This document shows, piece after piece, positions 1 through 10,293 of a stretch of 64,000 bases of DNA. Numbering within the stretch: the first letter of the stretch is position 1; each line of letters begins with the position of its first letter. The notes beneath the pieces were generated by a model. That model was not told where the DNA came from, did no database searches, and saw only the letters and a list, made by a program, of their open reading frames with translations. Both the position numbers and the translations under genes were made by a program. Source of the stretch: Rhodeus uyekii (taxonomy: Eukaryota; Chordata; Actinopteri; Cypriniformes; Acheilognathidae); NCBI GenBank assembly GCA_037043235.1, contig JAWRVZ010000014.1, forward strand, positions 992,001 to 1,056,000, in the 5' to 3' direction.

Positions 1-452
1 GGCACTATTAGGTTGAGGCCTGCAGTACAGACCAACGCTGCGTCTTTGGCCTCAGCTCCTTGCGCCTTCCGGGCTTGCTCAGACACCTCTAAGCTGCCGC
101 TTCTGGGTTCCGGCGCTCTATTATGACCTGGTTCGTGACGTCACCGACTCGCGACCGTCACTCACACACGCAACGGAAGTTTACATATTGTGCTTCGCGA
201 GATAGCGTCCAGGTATTCCCCAAAGCGTTCGACGCAGCGTCTCGTTCCCTCTCAGGGAACTATGGTTACATCCGTAACCTGAGACGTTTTTGGTGATAGG
301 TTTAATGTCTTTGTAAACATTTTAATGAACTCTTAATATTAATGCAATTAATGTCCATTAAACGTTGGTTTAAAGGACTTAAGTAATGACAAGTTAGAAC
401 TATTTACAGATAATGCATTGTTAATAAAGCATTTTATAACTCTTTACATATG
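1..452. repeat. Flanking repeat-derived DNA left of the BEL insertion
   Basis: There is no gene here. Positions 200-290 contain palindromic words (a GTTCCCT/AGGGAAC pair near 245-262 and GGTTAC/GTAACC near 264-280) of a kind common in cypriniform interspersed repeats. The family could not be named. The last five bases, ATATG at 448-452, are the left target-site duplication of the BEL retrotransposon that follows. Confidence 0.35.
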
Positions 453-697
453 TGTGTTGTCCTTTAAGGAATATCATTTTCTAATGCTTTATTTTTATTG
501 CACTGGTTCTTAGGAAGAATGTGAAGTTCTTTACTTATTTTTCTGTTTTTCTTCCTAATTTGTAAACCTTAATATAATCCGCTATGTAACTACGTTACTT
601 CCGGTTTTTAACTTCCGGTTATTCACTTCCGGTTAGCGCTTTTCTACTTCCGCTAGAAATCGCCAAAACAGACACCTCAATCTTCGTCATCCACTAT
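453..697 (+). repeat. BEL 5' LTR, left part
   Basis: It matches the 3' LTR from TGT(GT)TGTCC onward, with two extra bases (TG) at the very start. It ends at CCACTAT, where the split-repeat element was inserted. It holds a block at 595-655 with three copies of ACTTCCGG and one ACTTCCGC, which resemble ETS-family binding sites. That block is missing from the 3' LTR. Confidence 0.85.
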
Positions 698-1027
698 TTC
701 ACGAGTTCACACTTACGAATGATTCAGGAGCAATAAATGGTAAGCATATTTGGCGTGCTGTCCGAGGAGAGGGCTCCGAGCTCGGTATTCAGCCCGAACC
801 TGGAGCACTCCCCCCGTATCCTGACTTTGATAGGAACAATTAAGTGTGAGGAGTTGGGGTGGTGGAGGGATGCCGAAAAATGTCAAAGAGCTGTAGGTGA
901 GTCAAACATGTCTATATATACGTACTTCCTCTCCCGCTGATAGGATGAGGAGTAATTGCTGATGACGTGTTGATTGTGTTAATCATTTGAACGTGCTCCT
1001 CCCGAACTTTGTTAATAAAACATCATT
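698..1027. repeat. Short A-B unit of the split-repeat element
   Basis: This is a 330-bp unit. Its first ~115 bases are repeated at 1028-1142 and its last ~160 bases at 7170-7329. An almost identical stand-alone copy is at 58764-59092. An AATAAA lies near its right end. Short ORFs through it, such as the one at 737-940, are not convincing genes because the same ORF recurs with every copy. Confidence 0.75.
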
Positions 1028-1256
1028 TCACGAGTTCACACTTACGAATGATTCAGGAGCAATAAATGGTAAGCATATTTGGCGTGCTGTCCGAGGAGAG
1101 GGCTCCGAGCTCGGTATTCAGCCCGAACCTGGAGCACTCCCCCAAAAATTGCAATCTAGTCGGACAGCCGCTAAAGATTTTGATGACCCCCCAAAGAATT
1201 GCGAAGTTATGGCTGAGGGGGGGAAAAATGTGAGTTCGGGAGGGCAGATGAATGAA

Positions 1257-2863
1257 TTTAGAAGCTTGCTCCTGCGGGAGCGTCACTGCTGCGGCAGTGG
1301 AATTTAGAAGCTTGCTCCTGCGGGAGCGTCACTGCTGCGGCAGTGGCAGTTAGAGAGAGCTGGAAGATAGAGAGAGCTTGCTCCTGCGGGAGCTTCACTG
1401 CTGCGGCAGTGGCAGTTAGAGAGAGCTGGAAGATAGAGAGAGCTTGCTCCTGCGGGAGCGTCACTGCTGCGGCAGTGGCAGTTAGAGAGAGCTGGAAGAT
1501 AGAGAGAGCTTGCTCCTGCGGGAGCTTCACTGCTGCGGCAGTGGCAGTTAGAGAGAGCTGGAAGATAGAGAGAGCTTGCTCCTGCGGGAGCGTCACTGCT
1601 GCGGCAGTGGCAGTTAGAGAGAGCTGGAAGATAGAGAGAGCTTGCTCCTGCGGGAGCTTCACTGCTGCGGCAGTGGCAGTTAGAGAGAGCTGGAAGATAG
1701 AGAGAGCTTGCTCCTGCGGGAGCGTCACTGCTGCGGCAGTGGCAGTTAGAGAGAGCTGGAAGAGAGATAGCTTGCTCCTGCGGGAGCGTCACTGCTGCGG
1801 CAGTGGAAGTTAGAGAGAGCTGGAAGATAGAGAGAGCTTGCTCCTGCGGGAGCGTCACTGCTGCGGCAGTGGAAGTTAGAGAGAGCTGGAAGATAGGGAG
1901 AGCTTGCTCCTGCGGGAGCTTCACTGCTGCGGCAGTGGCAGTTAGAGAGAGCTGGAAGATAGAGATAGCTTGCTCCTGCGGGAGCGTCACTGCTGCGGCA
2001 GTGGCAGTTAGAGAGAGCTGGAAGATAGAGATAGCTTGCTCCTGCGGGAGCGTCACTGCTGCGGCAGTGGCAGTTAGAGAGAGCTGGAAGATAGAGATAG
2101 CTTGCTCCTGCGGGAGCGTCACTGCTGCGGCAGTGGAAGTTAGAGAGAGCTGGAAGATAGAGAGAGCTTGCTCCTGCGGGAGCGTCACTGCTGCGGCAGT
2201 GGCAGTTAGAGAGAGCTGGAAGATAGAGATAGCTTGCTCCTGCGGGAGCTTCACTGCTGCGGCAGTGGCAGTTTAGAGAGAGCTGGAAGATAGAGATAGC
2301 TTGCTCCTGCGGGAGCGTCACTGCTGCGGCAGTGGAAGTTAGAGAGAGCTGGAAGATAGAGATAGCTTGCTCCTGCGGGAGCGTCACTGCTGCGGCAGTG
2401 GAAGTTAGAGAGAGCTGGAAGATAGAGAGAGCTTGCTCCTGCGGGAGCGTCACTGCTGCGGCAGTGGAAGTTAGAGAGAGCTGGAAGATAGAGATAGCTT
2501 GCTCCTGCGGGAGCTTCACTGCTGCGGCAGTGGCAGTTAGAGAGAGCTGGAAGATAGAGATAGCTTGCTCCTGCGGGAGCGTCACTGCTGCGGCAGTGGA
2601 AGTTAGAGAGAGCTGGAAGATAGAGATAGCTTGCTCCTGCGGGAGCGTCACTGCTGCGGCAGTGGAAGTTAGAGAGAGCTGGAAGATAGGGAGAGCTTGC
2701 TCCTGCGGGAGCGTCACTGCTGCGGCAGTGGAAGTTAGAGAGAGCTGGAAGATAGAGAGAGCTTGCTCCTGCGGGAGCGTCACTGCTGCGGCAGTGGAAA
2801 TTAGAGAGAGCTGGAAGATAGAGAGAGCTTGCTCCTGGGGGAGCGTCACTGCTGCGGCAGTGG
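1257..2863. repeat. 66-bp minisatellite, about 24 copies, each with two hairpins
   Basis: The unit is 66 bp and is repeated head to tail with few changes. Each unit contains GCTCC-TGCG-GGAGC and CACTGC-TGCG-GCAGTG, two inverted repeats sharing the loop TGCG. Copies 1330-1750 alternate between AGCGTCAC and AGCTTCAC, giving a 132-bp higher-order period. Because 66 is divisible by three and stops are absent, long open frames exist on both strands (for example 1746-2849 minus and 2332-2892 plus). Their 22-residue repeat is explained by the array itself, so no protein is claimed. Confidence 0.95.
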
Positions 2864-2894
2864 GGGTTCTGTTCAGTGTTATAGTCTTTTAGTT

Positions 2895-3611
2895 ACAGAC
2901 GTCTAAATACACTCAAGAAATAACAAAATCAATATGGCTTGTAAAAAGCATGAGTAAAACCTTTCAATTATAAATTGACAGTTAGACGTCTAAATACACT
3001 CAAGAAATAACAAAATCAGTATGGTTTGTAAAAGCATAAGTAAAACCTTTCAATTATAAATTGACAGTTGAATTTCTATCAGATGCTATTAGAAGCTGGC
3101 TCCTGGGGGAGCGTCACTGCTGCGGCGGTGGAAGTTGGAGAGAGCTAGCTCCTGCGGGAGCGACACTGCTGCGGCAGTGGGAGTTCTGTGCAGTGTTTCA
3201 GTTTTCAGTTTCAATTTCAGGAGTCTTGAAATCACTCTGGTTACAGACGTCTAGATACACTCGAGAAATCACAAAATCAGTATAGTTTGTAAAAGCATAA
3301 GTAAAACCTTTCAATTATAAATTGACGGTTGAATTTATATCAGATGCATGTTGCATATTTAATTTCAAAACAAACTTACCTGTTGGAGATCGGAATGTCA
3401 AAGTTTATGAAAGTTCACAAACTTATTGGCTTTGAATAAACCCTGAGCAGGGGTTCATCCAAATATCATAGACTTATAAAGCTTATCATAGACTTAAAGG
3501 GAGTCTTGAAATTACTTTGGTTACAGACGTCTAAATACACACAAGAAATAACAGAATCAGTATGGTTTGTAAAAGCATGAGTAAAACCTTTCAATTATAA
3601 ATTGACAGTTG
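2895..3611. repeat. Four ~90-bp repeats interleaved with minisatellite units
   Basis: A second repeat type begins near CAGACGTCTA and ends near AAATTGACAG. It occurs at about 2896-2972, 2973-3066, 3244-3330 and 3523-3611. Between copies are one or two 66-bp-type hairpin units (3090-3180). The whole block is therefore a higher-order mix of two repeat types, still inside the split-repeat element. Confidence 0.85.
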
Positions 3612-4450
3612 AATTTATATCAGATGCAATTAGAAGCTGGCTCCTGGGGGAGCGTCACTGCTGCGGCAGTGGAAGTTAGAGATAGCTTGCTCCTGCGGGA
3701 GCGTCACTGCTGCGGCAGTGGAAGTTAGAGAGAGCTTGCTCCTGCGGGAGCGGCACTGCTGCGGCAGTGGTAGTTAGAGACAGCTTGCTCCTGCGGGAGT
3801 ATCAGTGCTGCGGCAGTTGAAGGTAGAGATAGCTTGCTCCTGCGGGAGTGTCAGTGCTGCGGCAATGGAAGCAATGGCCATGAAGTTGTAAGTGGGGAGG
3901 AGCTGATGCTTAACGGAAGACCTTGTTTGAATGTGCGATCTGTTTGGTCTGATGTGGCTCTTGGAAGCTTCTGGAGACCAGCGGCGCAATGCTTGTATTA
4001 CTGTTGGGAAAAGGCCTTGCACCGCCGTGGTTGCTGCACCTGTGCGAAATGAATGGCTGGATGAATGGTCTGTTGGGAATCCGGTTTGGGGTAGCGTAGC
4101 TTTAAGAAGTTTGGAACCGGAACTTGTAATGGGGTGGAATCGTCTATAGAGAGTGGGACGGATGGGAGTTTAGCTTGCGAGTTTCTGAAATGAAAGTAGG
4201 CTGAGTGGATGTGATGGTGGGTTATGAGCATCTGAGGTAACCAAGCCAGTGTGAACATGGCTTCACTGCTGCGGCAGTGGGAAAATTCCCCCTTGGCTGA
4301 CTCCTGCGCGAGTGTGGGGGAACATCATTGCTGCGGCAATGGGGGCAGCGGTGGAATCATTTCTATTTGAACTGAGCTCATGCGGGAGTGAGGAGGTGCA
4401 TCTCTACTGCGGAAAAGGTTTCGGCAGTGAGAAGTAGATTTCACCTAGGT
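3612..4450. repeat. Diverged hairpin units, distal end of the minisatellite
   Basis: Four more units (3630-3870) lose the spacer, giving a shorter period. They are followed by isolated, diverged hairpin units at 4262-4341. Two of these keep pairing by paired substitutions: ACTC/GAGT at 4300-4313 in place of the G-C outer pair, and CATTGC/GCAATG at 4326-4341 in place of CACTGC/GCAGTG. No gene is seen. Confidence 0.75.
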
Positions 4451-4541
4451 AACCCATGGTGAAGCTGGCTTGGAAGTTCTTGGTGTTAATGGAATGCACT
4501 ACGAGTCGGTGGTAGTGGGTAGAGATCATGTGGAGCAGACC

Positions 4542-4583
4542 ACATGTGGAGTGGAAAGTCTTGAACTTTTCCACTCCACATGT
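4542..4583. repeat. Perfect 16-bp inverted repeat
   Basis: Arms 4542-4557 and 4568-4583 are exact reverse complements (ACATGTGGAGTGGAAA type) separated by 10 bases. The repeat lies in the interior of the split-repeat element and is not part of the 66-bp array. Confidence 0.9.
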
Positions 4584-5441
4584 AATCCTCCGAGGGAGTG
4601 GTTTGAAGCGAAAGCTTGAAGAATGAACATTTAGCGTTGATAAGTATCAACTCTGAATATTGATGTACTGGTTGGGAATAGGTCCACCTCTGGTGGCAGC
4701 AGCCTTAAGTTCAGTTGGGATTTGCGTTCAACTGATGTTGGCGACAGAGGTGGTTCTAAGCAGCAGTGTTTGTGGAATGGCATAGCAGAGAACGGGATGA
4801 AGGAGAATTAGCATGGTGGAGAGAATTAGGTGGGAAAGGCCAGGGGCGAAGCCACTTGCGGAGGCAGCCTCACGCTAGGATCGGAAGGCCGGGCTGCAGG
4901 CCTAACATAGGGGAAAAGTTAGGTACGTGCTGCCGTTGCTAACCCTGCACCGCTGGCGGAGGCAAGCTCGCACTTAAAGGGCGGCGTTTGTCGCTAGATG
5001 CTGGCATGTGAGGTGCAGTGCTGGAAAACTGCAGTGCGCTGCTGCGTCTTAACGCTTGGAAATCTGGTTTGCAAGGGAGAGATATGAAGATTTAAGGAAC
5101 GCACGTTTGAGGCATTTTGAAGGTAGAGTTGATTTGGAGATGGTACGGCTGACTGAAGCGAGACCTATTCTAGTTGATTTGCTTTGGTCGTCCTCCTTTA
5201 CTATTGATACGAGTGCTGAGGTGTCGTAGGAAGTTGGGCAAGAAGGTGGATGTCTTGAAGGTGGGGGTGAAGGCAAGCCACGGCGTCATAGGGTGCGACA
5301 ACGGAGCGGAAGAGCTGGCGACCGCGTGGTGTTGTTGGAGGCTCGGTTGCAGTGTTTGTTGAGTGCAAGAGCTCCTTTCGACAGTGGGATACAATGAAGG
5401 AAGTTGGGAGGAAGAGTTTATCGTGAAACTGGTACATCTCA
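4584..5441. other. Interior of split-repeat element, no gene recognised
   Basis: Moderately GC-rich sequence between the hairpin and the nested hAT element. Short ORFs exist on both strands (for example 5170-5442 minus), but none shows a recognisable domain or outranks its overlapping rivals. I see no decisive structure. Confidence 0.4.
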
Positions 5442-5449
5442 ATCTTGGA

Positions 5450-6168
5450 CAGGGGTGGCCAACCTGTTCAGCGTGAGCCTCGAAATAAGCTCATGGCTGC
5501 GGAGCCGCATGGAAGACTGTTAAATTCGCATTTGTTGATGGGGTTTTTGACATTAGAAAGGTCTCGCACATATATCACACGTTTAATATGTTTATAAATA
5601 AATTCTTTAATACTTTTAACATATGGCGACCCACGAGCTATGCAAGCATACAGAGACAATGCGTCTGTGGATTATATATGCGGGAAAAACGGAATATCAT
5701 CTCATTGACGGTGACAGGAAGTATAAAAGTAAGCAGCGGCTTGGTAATGTAGTGATCGGTTGGAAAACGACTCCGGTTACTATCGTAGCCTCTGTAATTT
5801 TATCATATTTCGTTTAGAGAAGTATGAAGGCAATGCTATTTAAGATATTTATACCGTCTGGCAGCCAGATCTGCATCGCGCTACGATTGGCCAGTTGTCA
5901 ACTGCTGTTATCCATAAAGTTTCAGAAATGACGTGAAGGGGAGGAGTTCCCGAATGCATTTCATTAAACATCTCGTTCCTACTCTCGAAAGGGAACGCGC
6001 TTCTGCGCGCCTCTATTTGAATTCGGAAAAACATCATGTCCGCGTGAGCGGCGGCTGATCTTGGCAGGATACATGTAAATTTATGTTTATGTAGACAAAA
6101 AGGTCTCAGCGGGCCGGATGAGAGCTGCGAAAGCAGTCAAAGAGCCGCATGCGGGTTGGCTGCCCCTG
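5450..6168. mobile_element. hAT-like non-autonomous transposon
   Basis: The ends are CAGGGGTGGCCAAC (5450) and GTTGGCTGCCCCTG (ending 6168), inverted with two mismatches. The flanks are ATCTTGGA (5442-5449) and TTCTTGGA (6169-6176), an 8-bp duplication with one difference. An 8-bp duplication and CAGGGG ends fit hAT. Size is 719 bp with no transposase ORF. It sits inside the split-repeat element, which is itself inside the BEL LTR. Confidence 0.8.
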
Positions 6169-6176
6169 TTCTTGGA

Positions 6177-7169
6177 CAATGTGGCGAAAGGCGGGGCATC
6201 ACATGATCGCCTGCTAGATTTGAACACATTGGCTGGCGCTGAGCCAGAGAAAGCGCTCGAAGCTTGTTGCTGTTCAGCGTTTCAATCTCTTGAATTATTT
6301 TGGTTACGGACGTCTATCGACTTATAAAGCTTATCATGGACTTAAAGGATTGAAACAGTGAAGGCAAATAATTACTTTGAAAATAGAAAGTGCATATGGT
6401 TTCTTTCCGGCGAGTCCACTTAATAGCCGATTGAGTTGAAACAACAAGGCAGCGTTGGCAATAAGTACTTGATTCTTGTGTGGGCGGCTGAGCACGCGAT
6501 CGACTGTAATGAGCGCGATCTGAAGTGGCGCGTGCGATCGGACTGTACTGCGCGCGATCTGGCTTCGGTGCGCGCTACTGCTTGAGATGCGAGGAAGCAG
6601 CGCGCTACTTTAGAACAATCACATTTCAGACGTGGGTTCCCCGGAACAGTAGTATTGAGAGGCACAACTGCTCGTGATTTAGCGATGCAGAAATAAAGCG
6701 CCGGGAAGGATTACAGCTGCTCTTGTTTGTGTGAGCTGACGGACAGAGAGAGTGTGAGCTGAAGCTGCAGCGCGGTCTGCTGAGGCTCGCGGCAGCGGCG
6801 GCGGCCTGGCTAGCAGGAAGAAAGCGGCATTGCCTGGGAGTCGAGCTTGTAGCTCGACCAGCTTTATCGTCCTTTCTCAGTGGCAGGAGCGATTAAAGCC
6901 GATGTAGAGCTGCTGGATACGGATGTTTGCTTGGTGGCGAGAGCAGGCCTCAAGTCTTACTGTGCGTTGCTTGTTGTTGCTTAGGACCCGATTGTTTGGT
7001 CTGGCACCCGTGATGTATTGCTGAGGGTGAAAAAATAGTTAGCATAGTGTTGAGCGGATGGGGATCGCTACTGGGTCCGGAGGTTTTCGTGGAGAATCCA
7101 TCTGACGAGTGGAGCTCGATTTCGGGTGTGTAGCGACCAGAAGGCGGAGCCGCAATGCCGTAAACTGAC
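6177..7169. other. Right interior of split-repeat element
   Basis: No gene is seen. Positions 6950-7150 resemble 50180-50400 (shared words such as TTTGGTCTGGCACC), which marks this as a conserved sub-terminal region of the family rather than unique DNA. Confidence 0.5.
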
Positions 7170-7329
7170 GAGATGCCGAAAAATGTCAAAGAGCTGTAGG
7201 TGAGTCAAACATGTCTATATATACGTACTTCCTCTCCCGCTGATAGGATGAGGAGTAATTGCTGATGACGTGTTGATTGTGTTAATCATTTGAACGTGCT
7301 CCTCCCGAACTTTGTTAATAAAACATCAT
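7170..7329. repeat. Terminal B module of the split-repeat element
   Basis: It is nearly identical to 868-1027 and ends in AATAAAACATCAT. The BEL LTR resumes at 7330. Confidence 0.85.
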
Positions 7330-7677
7330 AAAATGTCATAGAGGCAATGCTGTAAGTTCATCGAGGTGACATTAGACATGTTAAGATGATATATTTACAA
7401 GTATTTGTTATAAAAAACGATCTTTAATGAGTTACTAAAGACGAGCTAGCATTGATGCTAACGGCTACATTTTGAATAGCACTTATTGTTTGTGTTATAG
7501 TTGTGTATAATTGAATGTTTAGCTAAGACATGCACACTGAATGTTGTTGTATTGTTTATTACAGTTTTTTCCATATGCTACATGAACAAAGTAACCTTGC
7601 TACGACCTTGTCTTCATTGGCTGTGGTTTAACTCAGTGTTTAGTCAGAGTTTCTACACACTGCACGAGAACACTACA
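7330..7677 (+). repeat. BEL 5' LTR, right part
   Basis: It matches 15325-15691 of the 3' LTR from AAAATGTCATAG to CACTACA, with small indels near 7570-7590. Joined with 453-697 it makes an LTR of about 593 bp, against 592 bp for the 3' LTR. Confidence 0.9.
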
Positions 7678-7713
7678 GTGAAAAAGCACCATTTGATTTT
7701 TGAAGTGGTTAAG

Positions 7714-8271
7714 ATGGCAACGAGCAGCAAGTCGTCTGTGTGCAGCGCTAGAAGTGGCAAGTCATCCACATCATCATTGAGTGCGGCCCTTGCCCGGGCC
7801 AGAGCCGAAGCTGTTAATGTTAGAGCATCATATGCTAGCCAAGAGGCTAAACTGAAAATTGAAAACGCTCAAAATCAACTGGAAACAGTAAGATTAGACA
7901 CTGAGTTGGAAGTGTTAACTCTACATAGAGAAGCCGATGCGGCTGCAGTGGAAGCGCAAGTGCTGGAAGATGCTGAACTTTCAATGCATGCAGCAGTAGA
8001 AAGAGGAAGATCTGAATCAGAGAATGTTAAAATTGAACGTGTCAGTGAATATGTCAATTCTCAAATCAACCTCCAGAGTCATTCTCCCTCTCCACTCTTA
8101 TCAACCTTACCTGTTGCTCCTCCATTCCACGCTGACTCACATAACAGCTTTATAACATGGAGTCCGCCTGAGAAAGACATTTCACATGCTCAGTCTATCA
8201 ACAGGCCAAGATCTCTAAACTGTAGAGGTATACCATTGCGAAAGGGGTGTAAGATTCCAGTTGAAGGTTAG
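7714..8271 (+). pseudogene. BEL/Pao gag, N-terminal part
   Basis: The ATG at 7714 starts a serine/lysine-rich leader. It is followed by an Ala/Glu/Arg-rich stretch of about 80 residues with heptad-like spacing, probably a coiled coil, as in the N-terminal gag region of fish BEL elements. An in-frame extension reaches up into the LTR at 7501, but the start after the LTR is preferred because the upstream part is LTR sequence. The frame ends at 8271. Gag-like coding resumes only at about 9922, so this part is cut off from the rest. Confidence 0.65.
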
Positions 8272-9905
8272 CAAACGTTTTTAAGACAGACTGTATTGAA
8301 CTGCAGTCTTTACTAGTATTCAGGTACATGGTAGTAGTAGGGCCTATGTTCAATTTTAATTGTGTAGTTTCCTTTTGTTAATCAAGGAATATTATGAAAC
8401 TGTAGGGTAAACGGTACTCAGAGATCCAAAAGATGGCTTTCACTAGTTGACATATTCAGAGTTCATGACAATCATGTAGTTTTAGTTTTGTAACTTCATT
8501 TATTTTGTAATCAATCATAATTTTTGTGAAACTATTGGGTATACAGTACTCAGGAGATTCAAAAGTTGGCTTTCAATAGTTGACATGTTCAGAGTTTATT
8601 CATGACATAAATGTTTGTTACATTTGTAGCATTACCAAAAGAGGAATAGCCCTGAAAATTTTTAATGAAATATTGATATGCAATGATGTTTTGCTATCAC
8701 TATTTTACTGGGACATTCTTCACAGAGCAAGGATTAATTTCCTGTAATCACCCATACTACATGTACCGTAAAATCTCATGTGTAAGACGCACTCATAGAT
8801 AAGACGCACCCCCTATTTGATGCTATTTATGTTAGTCTTGACTGATGTTGCTTACTTTCATTTGAAAGCAGTGATTGCACTTCTTGTGACATCTCAATTT
8901 GAAGATCACGCTGGTAAAGCATAATAGGTCAAGAGTTTAGTGACAATTACCATCATCATTGCTAAAAACACGAAGCGTACATTCAGATCAGTCAAATATT
9001 TGATTTTGTAACAAAACGTATATAATAAAATTTAGTTTAGTGATACTTTTTCTTACCTTTTTATTTTCACCCAAAGTACCAGAACTTACTAAATATGAGT
9101 ACATTCACCCAACTCACACTAAGGTGGATGTACACATGATGTTGTAAATGTACTATTTTGGCACTTTGGCCCTTTCTTAAGCCCCCTTGTCCACAACAGA
9201 TGAACTTAAGAATCATGGATTCTTAAACAGTAGGTCATGGTCTATATTTCAGCCAAGTTTGATGGATGTACTCGAGATGTGAATTAAATGTGAATTTGGG
9301 GGTCACTTAGGCCCTTCTTAAGACCCCTTATCCACAGTTGCGGAACTTAAGAAAGACTGATTCTGAGTGTCATCCCCAAACCCAACATTTTGAAAGAGGT
9401 TTGGTGGATGTACTCATGATGTGAATTAAATCTGCTATTTTGGGTATTTTGGCACTTTGGCCCTTTCTTAAGCCCCCTTGTCCACAACAGATGAACTTAA
9501 GAATCATGGATTCTTAAACAGTAGGTCATGGACTACATTTCAGCCAAGTTTGATGGATGTACTCAAGATGTGAATTAAATGGGATTTTTGGGGTCGCTTA
9601 GGCCCTTCTTAAGCCCATAAGTCCACAATTGGTGAACTTAAGAAATCACATTTTGTCAATAGACCCCATGGCAGAACATTTCGGCAAAGGTTTGGTGGAT
9701 GTACATGGGGGTGTGAAACAAATCAAATCTTTTGGCTACTTTGGGTGGCACCCACTACTGGTTATCCACATTTCCAGAACTTAAGAAAGGTCATTTCAGG
9801 GTCCTGGGGTAGTGTCCTATCCATTCCAGGGGTCAAACCTTTCGTACTCGAGGTGTGAAACAAATGTCTCTGGGCTCCTAGACTAATAAGTCTGAAGTCA
9901 GAAAC
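8272..9905. repeat. Non-coding interruption of gag with tandem repeats
   Basis: About 1.6 kb without an ORF separates the two gag parts. A pair of ~130-bp repeats lies near 8390-8620. A ~291-bp unit is repeated at about 9125-9415 and 9416-9700 (GGCACTTTGG at 9160 and 9451). Positions 8764-8830 resemble the end of the ATAAGGCGCAC-type DNA element found at 55992. It is unclear whether the block is an insertion or an old untranslated part of the element. Confidence 0.7.
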
Positions 9906-9921
9906 TTCATTATGAACGAGC

Positions 9922-10293
9922 ATGCTAAGCCATATGTTCCTCGATATGTTCCTCGAGGAACATGACTGGAACATGACGATATGTTCAGGACTGTACCAAT
10001 TCGATGATAAGCCAGAGAATTATCGGTCATGGTATTCTTCATTCACCAGTGCAGCCTGTGAAGTGCATCTCACAGCAACGCAAGAATTAGACCTAATGAC
10101 TAAATGGCTGGGAAAGGAATCTAGTGAACAGGTGAAACGCATCCGCTCAGTGCATGTCAGCAACCCTAATGTCGCTTTACACAAAGCATGGGAAAGGCTA
10201 CGTGAGTGCTATGCTGCACCAGAAATCATTGAAAGATCACTGTTTCAGCGGTTGGACAGTTTCCCTAGAATTTCAGCTAAAGACCACACCTAA
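9922..10293 (+). pseudogene. BEL/Pao gag, DUF1759-like region
   Basis: The frame contains the F-D-D-x-P-E-N-Y-R-x-W motif and the helical sequence that follows in BEL gag proteins. It stops at a TAA (10291-10293) and continues in the same frame from 10294, so only one nonsense codon separates it from the long gag-pol frame. The first residues before the motif are not typical and probably lie after a frameshift. Confidence 0.75.

Larger units (their letters stand above)
698..7329 (-). mobile_element. Nested retroelement with A-B-A-internal-B split direct repeats
   Basis: The 5' LTR of the BEL element stops at 697 and resumes at 7330 with no base lost, so this is a clean insertion. Module A (about 115 bp) is at 698-812 and again at 1028-1142. 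Module B (about 160 bp) is at about 868-1027 and again at 7170-7329. The short unit A-B (698-1027) abuts the long unit A-internal-B directly. Read from the minus strand this is A1-internal-B1-A2-B2, the split-direct-repeat layout known for Ngaro-like tyrosine-recombinase retroelements. No RT or recombinase ORF was seen, so the copy would be non-autonomous. The strand is inferred from the repeat order only. A simple tandem insertion of a short and a long copy is the alternative. Confidence 0.6.

Noticed and set aside
737..940. 67-codon frame in module A-B, also present at 58803-59006
   Set aside because: It has no known domain, and its repetition follows from repeat copy number. Kept only as part of the element.
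1257..2863. CRISPR-like regular array
   Set aside because: Units are contiguous with no unique spacers, and the setting is a vertebrate genome; it is a minisatellite.
1258..2892. Long repeat-coded frames on both strands (up to 367 codons)
   Set aside because: They come from a 66-bp array with a length divisible by three and no stops; several frames on both strands are open at once, so none stands out as a protein.
7501..7713. Upstream extension of the gag frame to 7501
   Set aside because: This part lies in the 5' LTR and its equivalent in the 3' LTR is not gag-like; the ATG at 7714 after the LTR is preferred.
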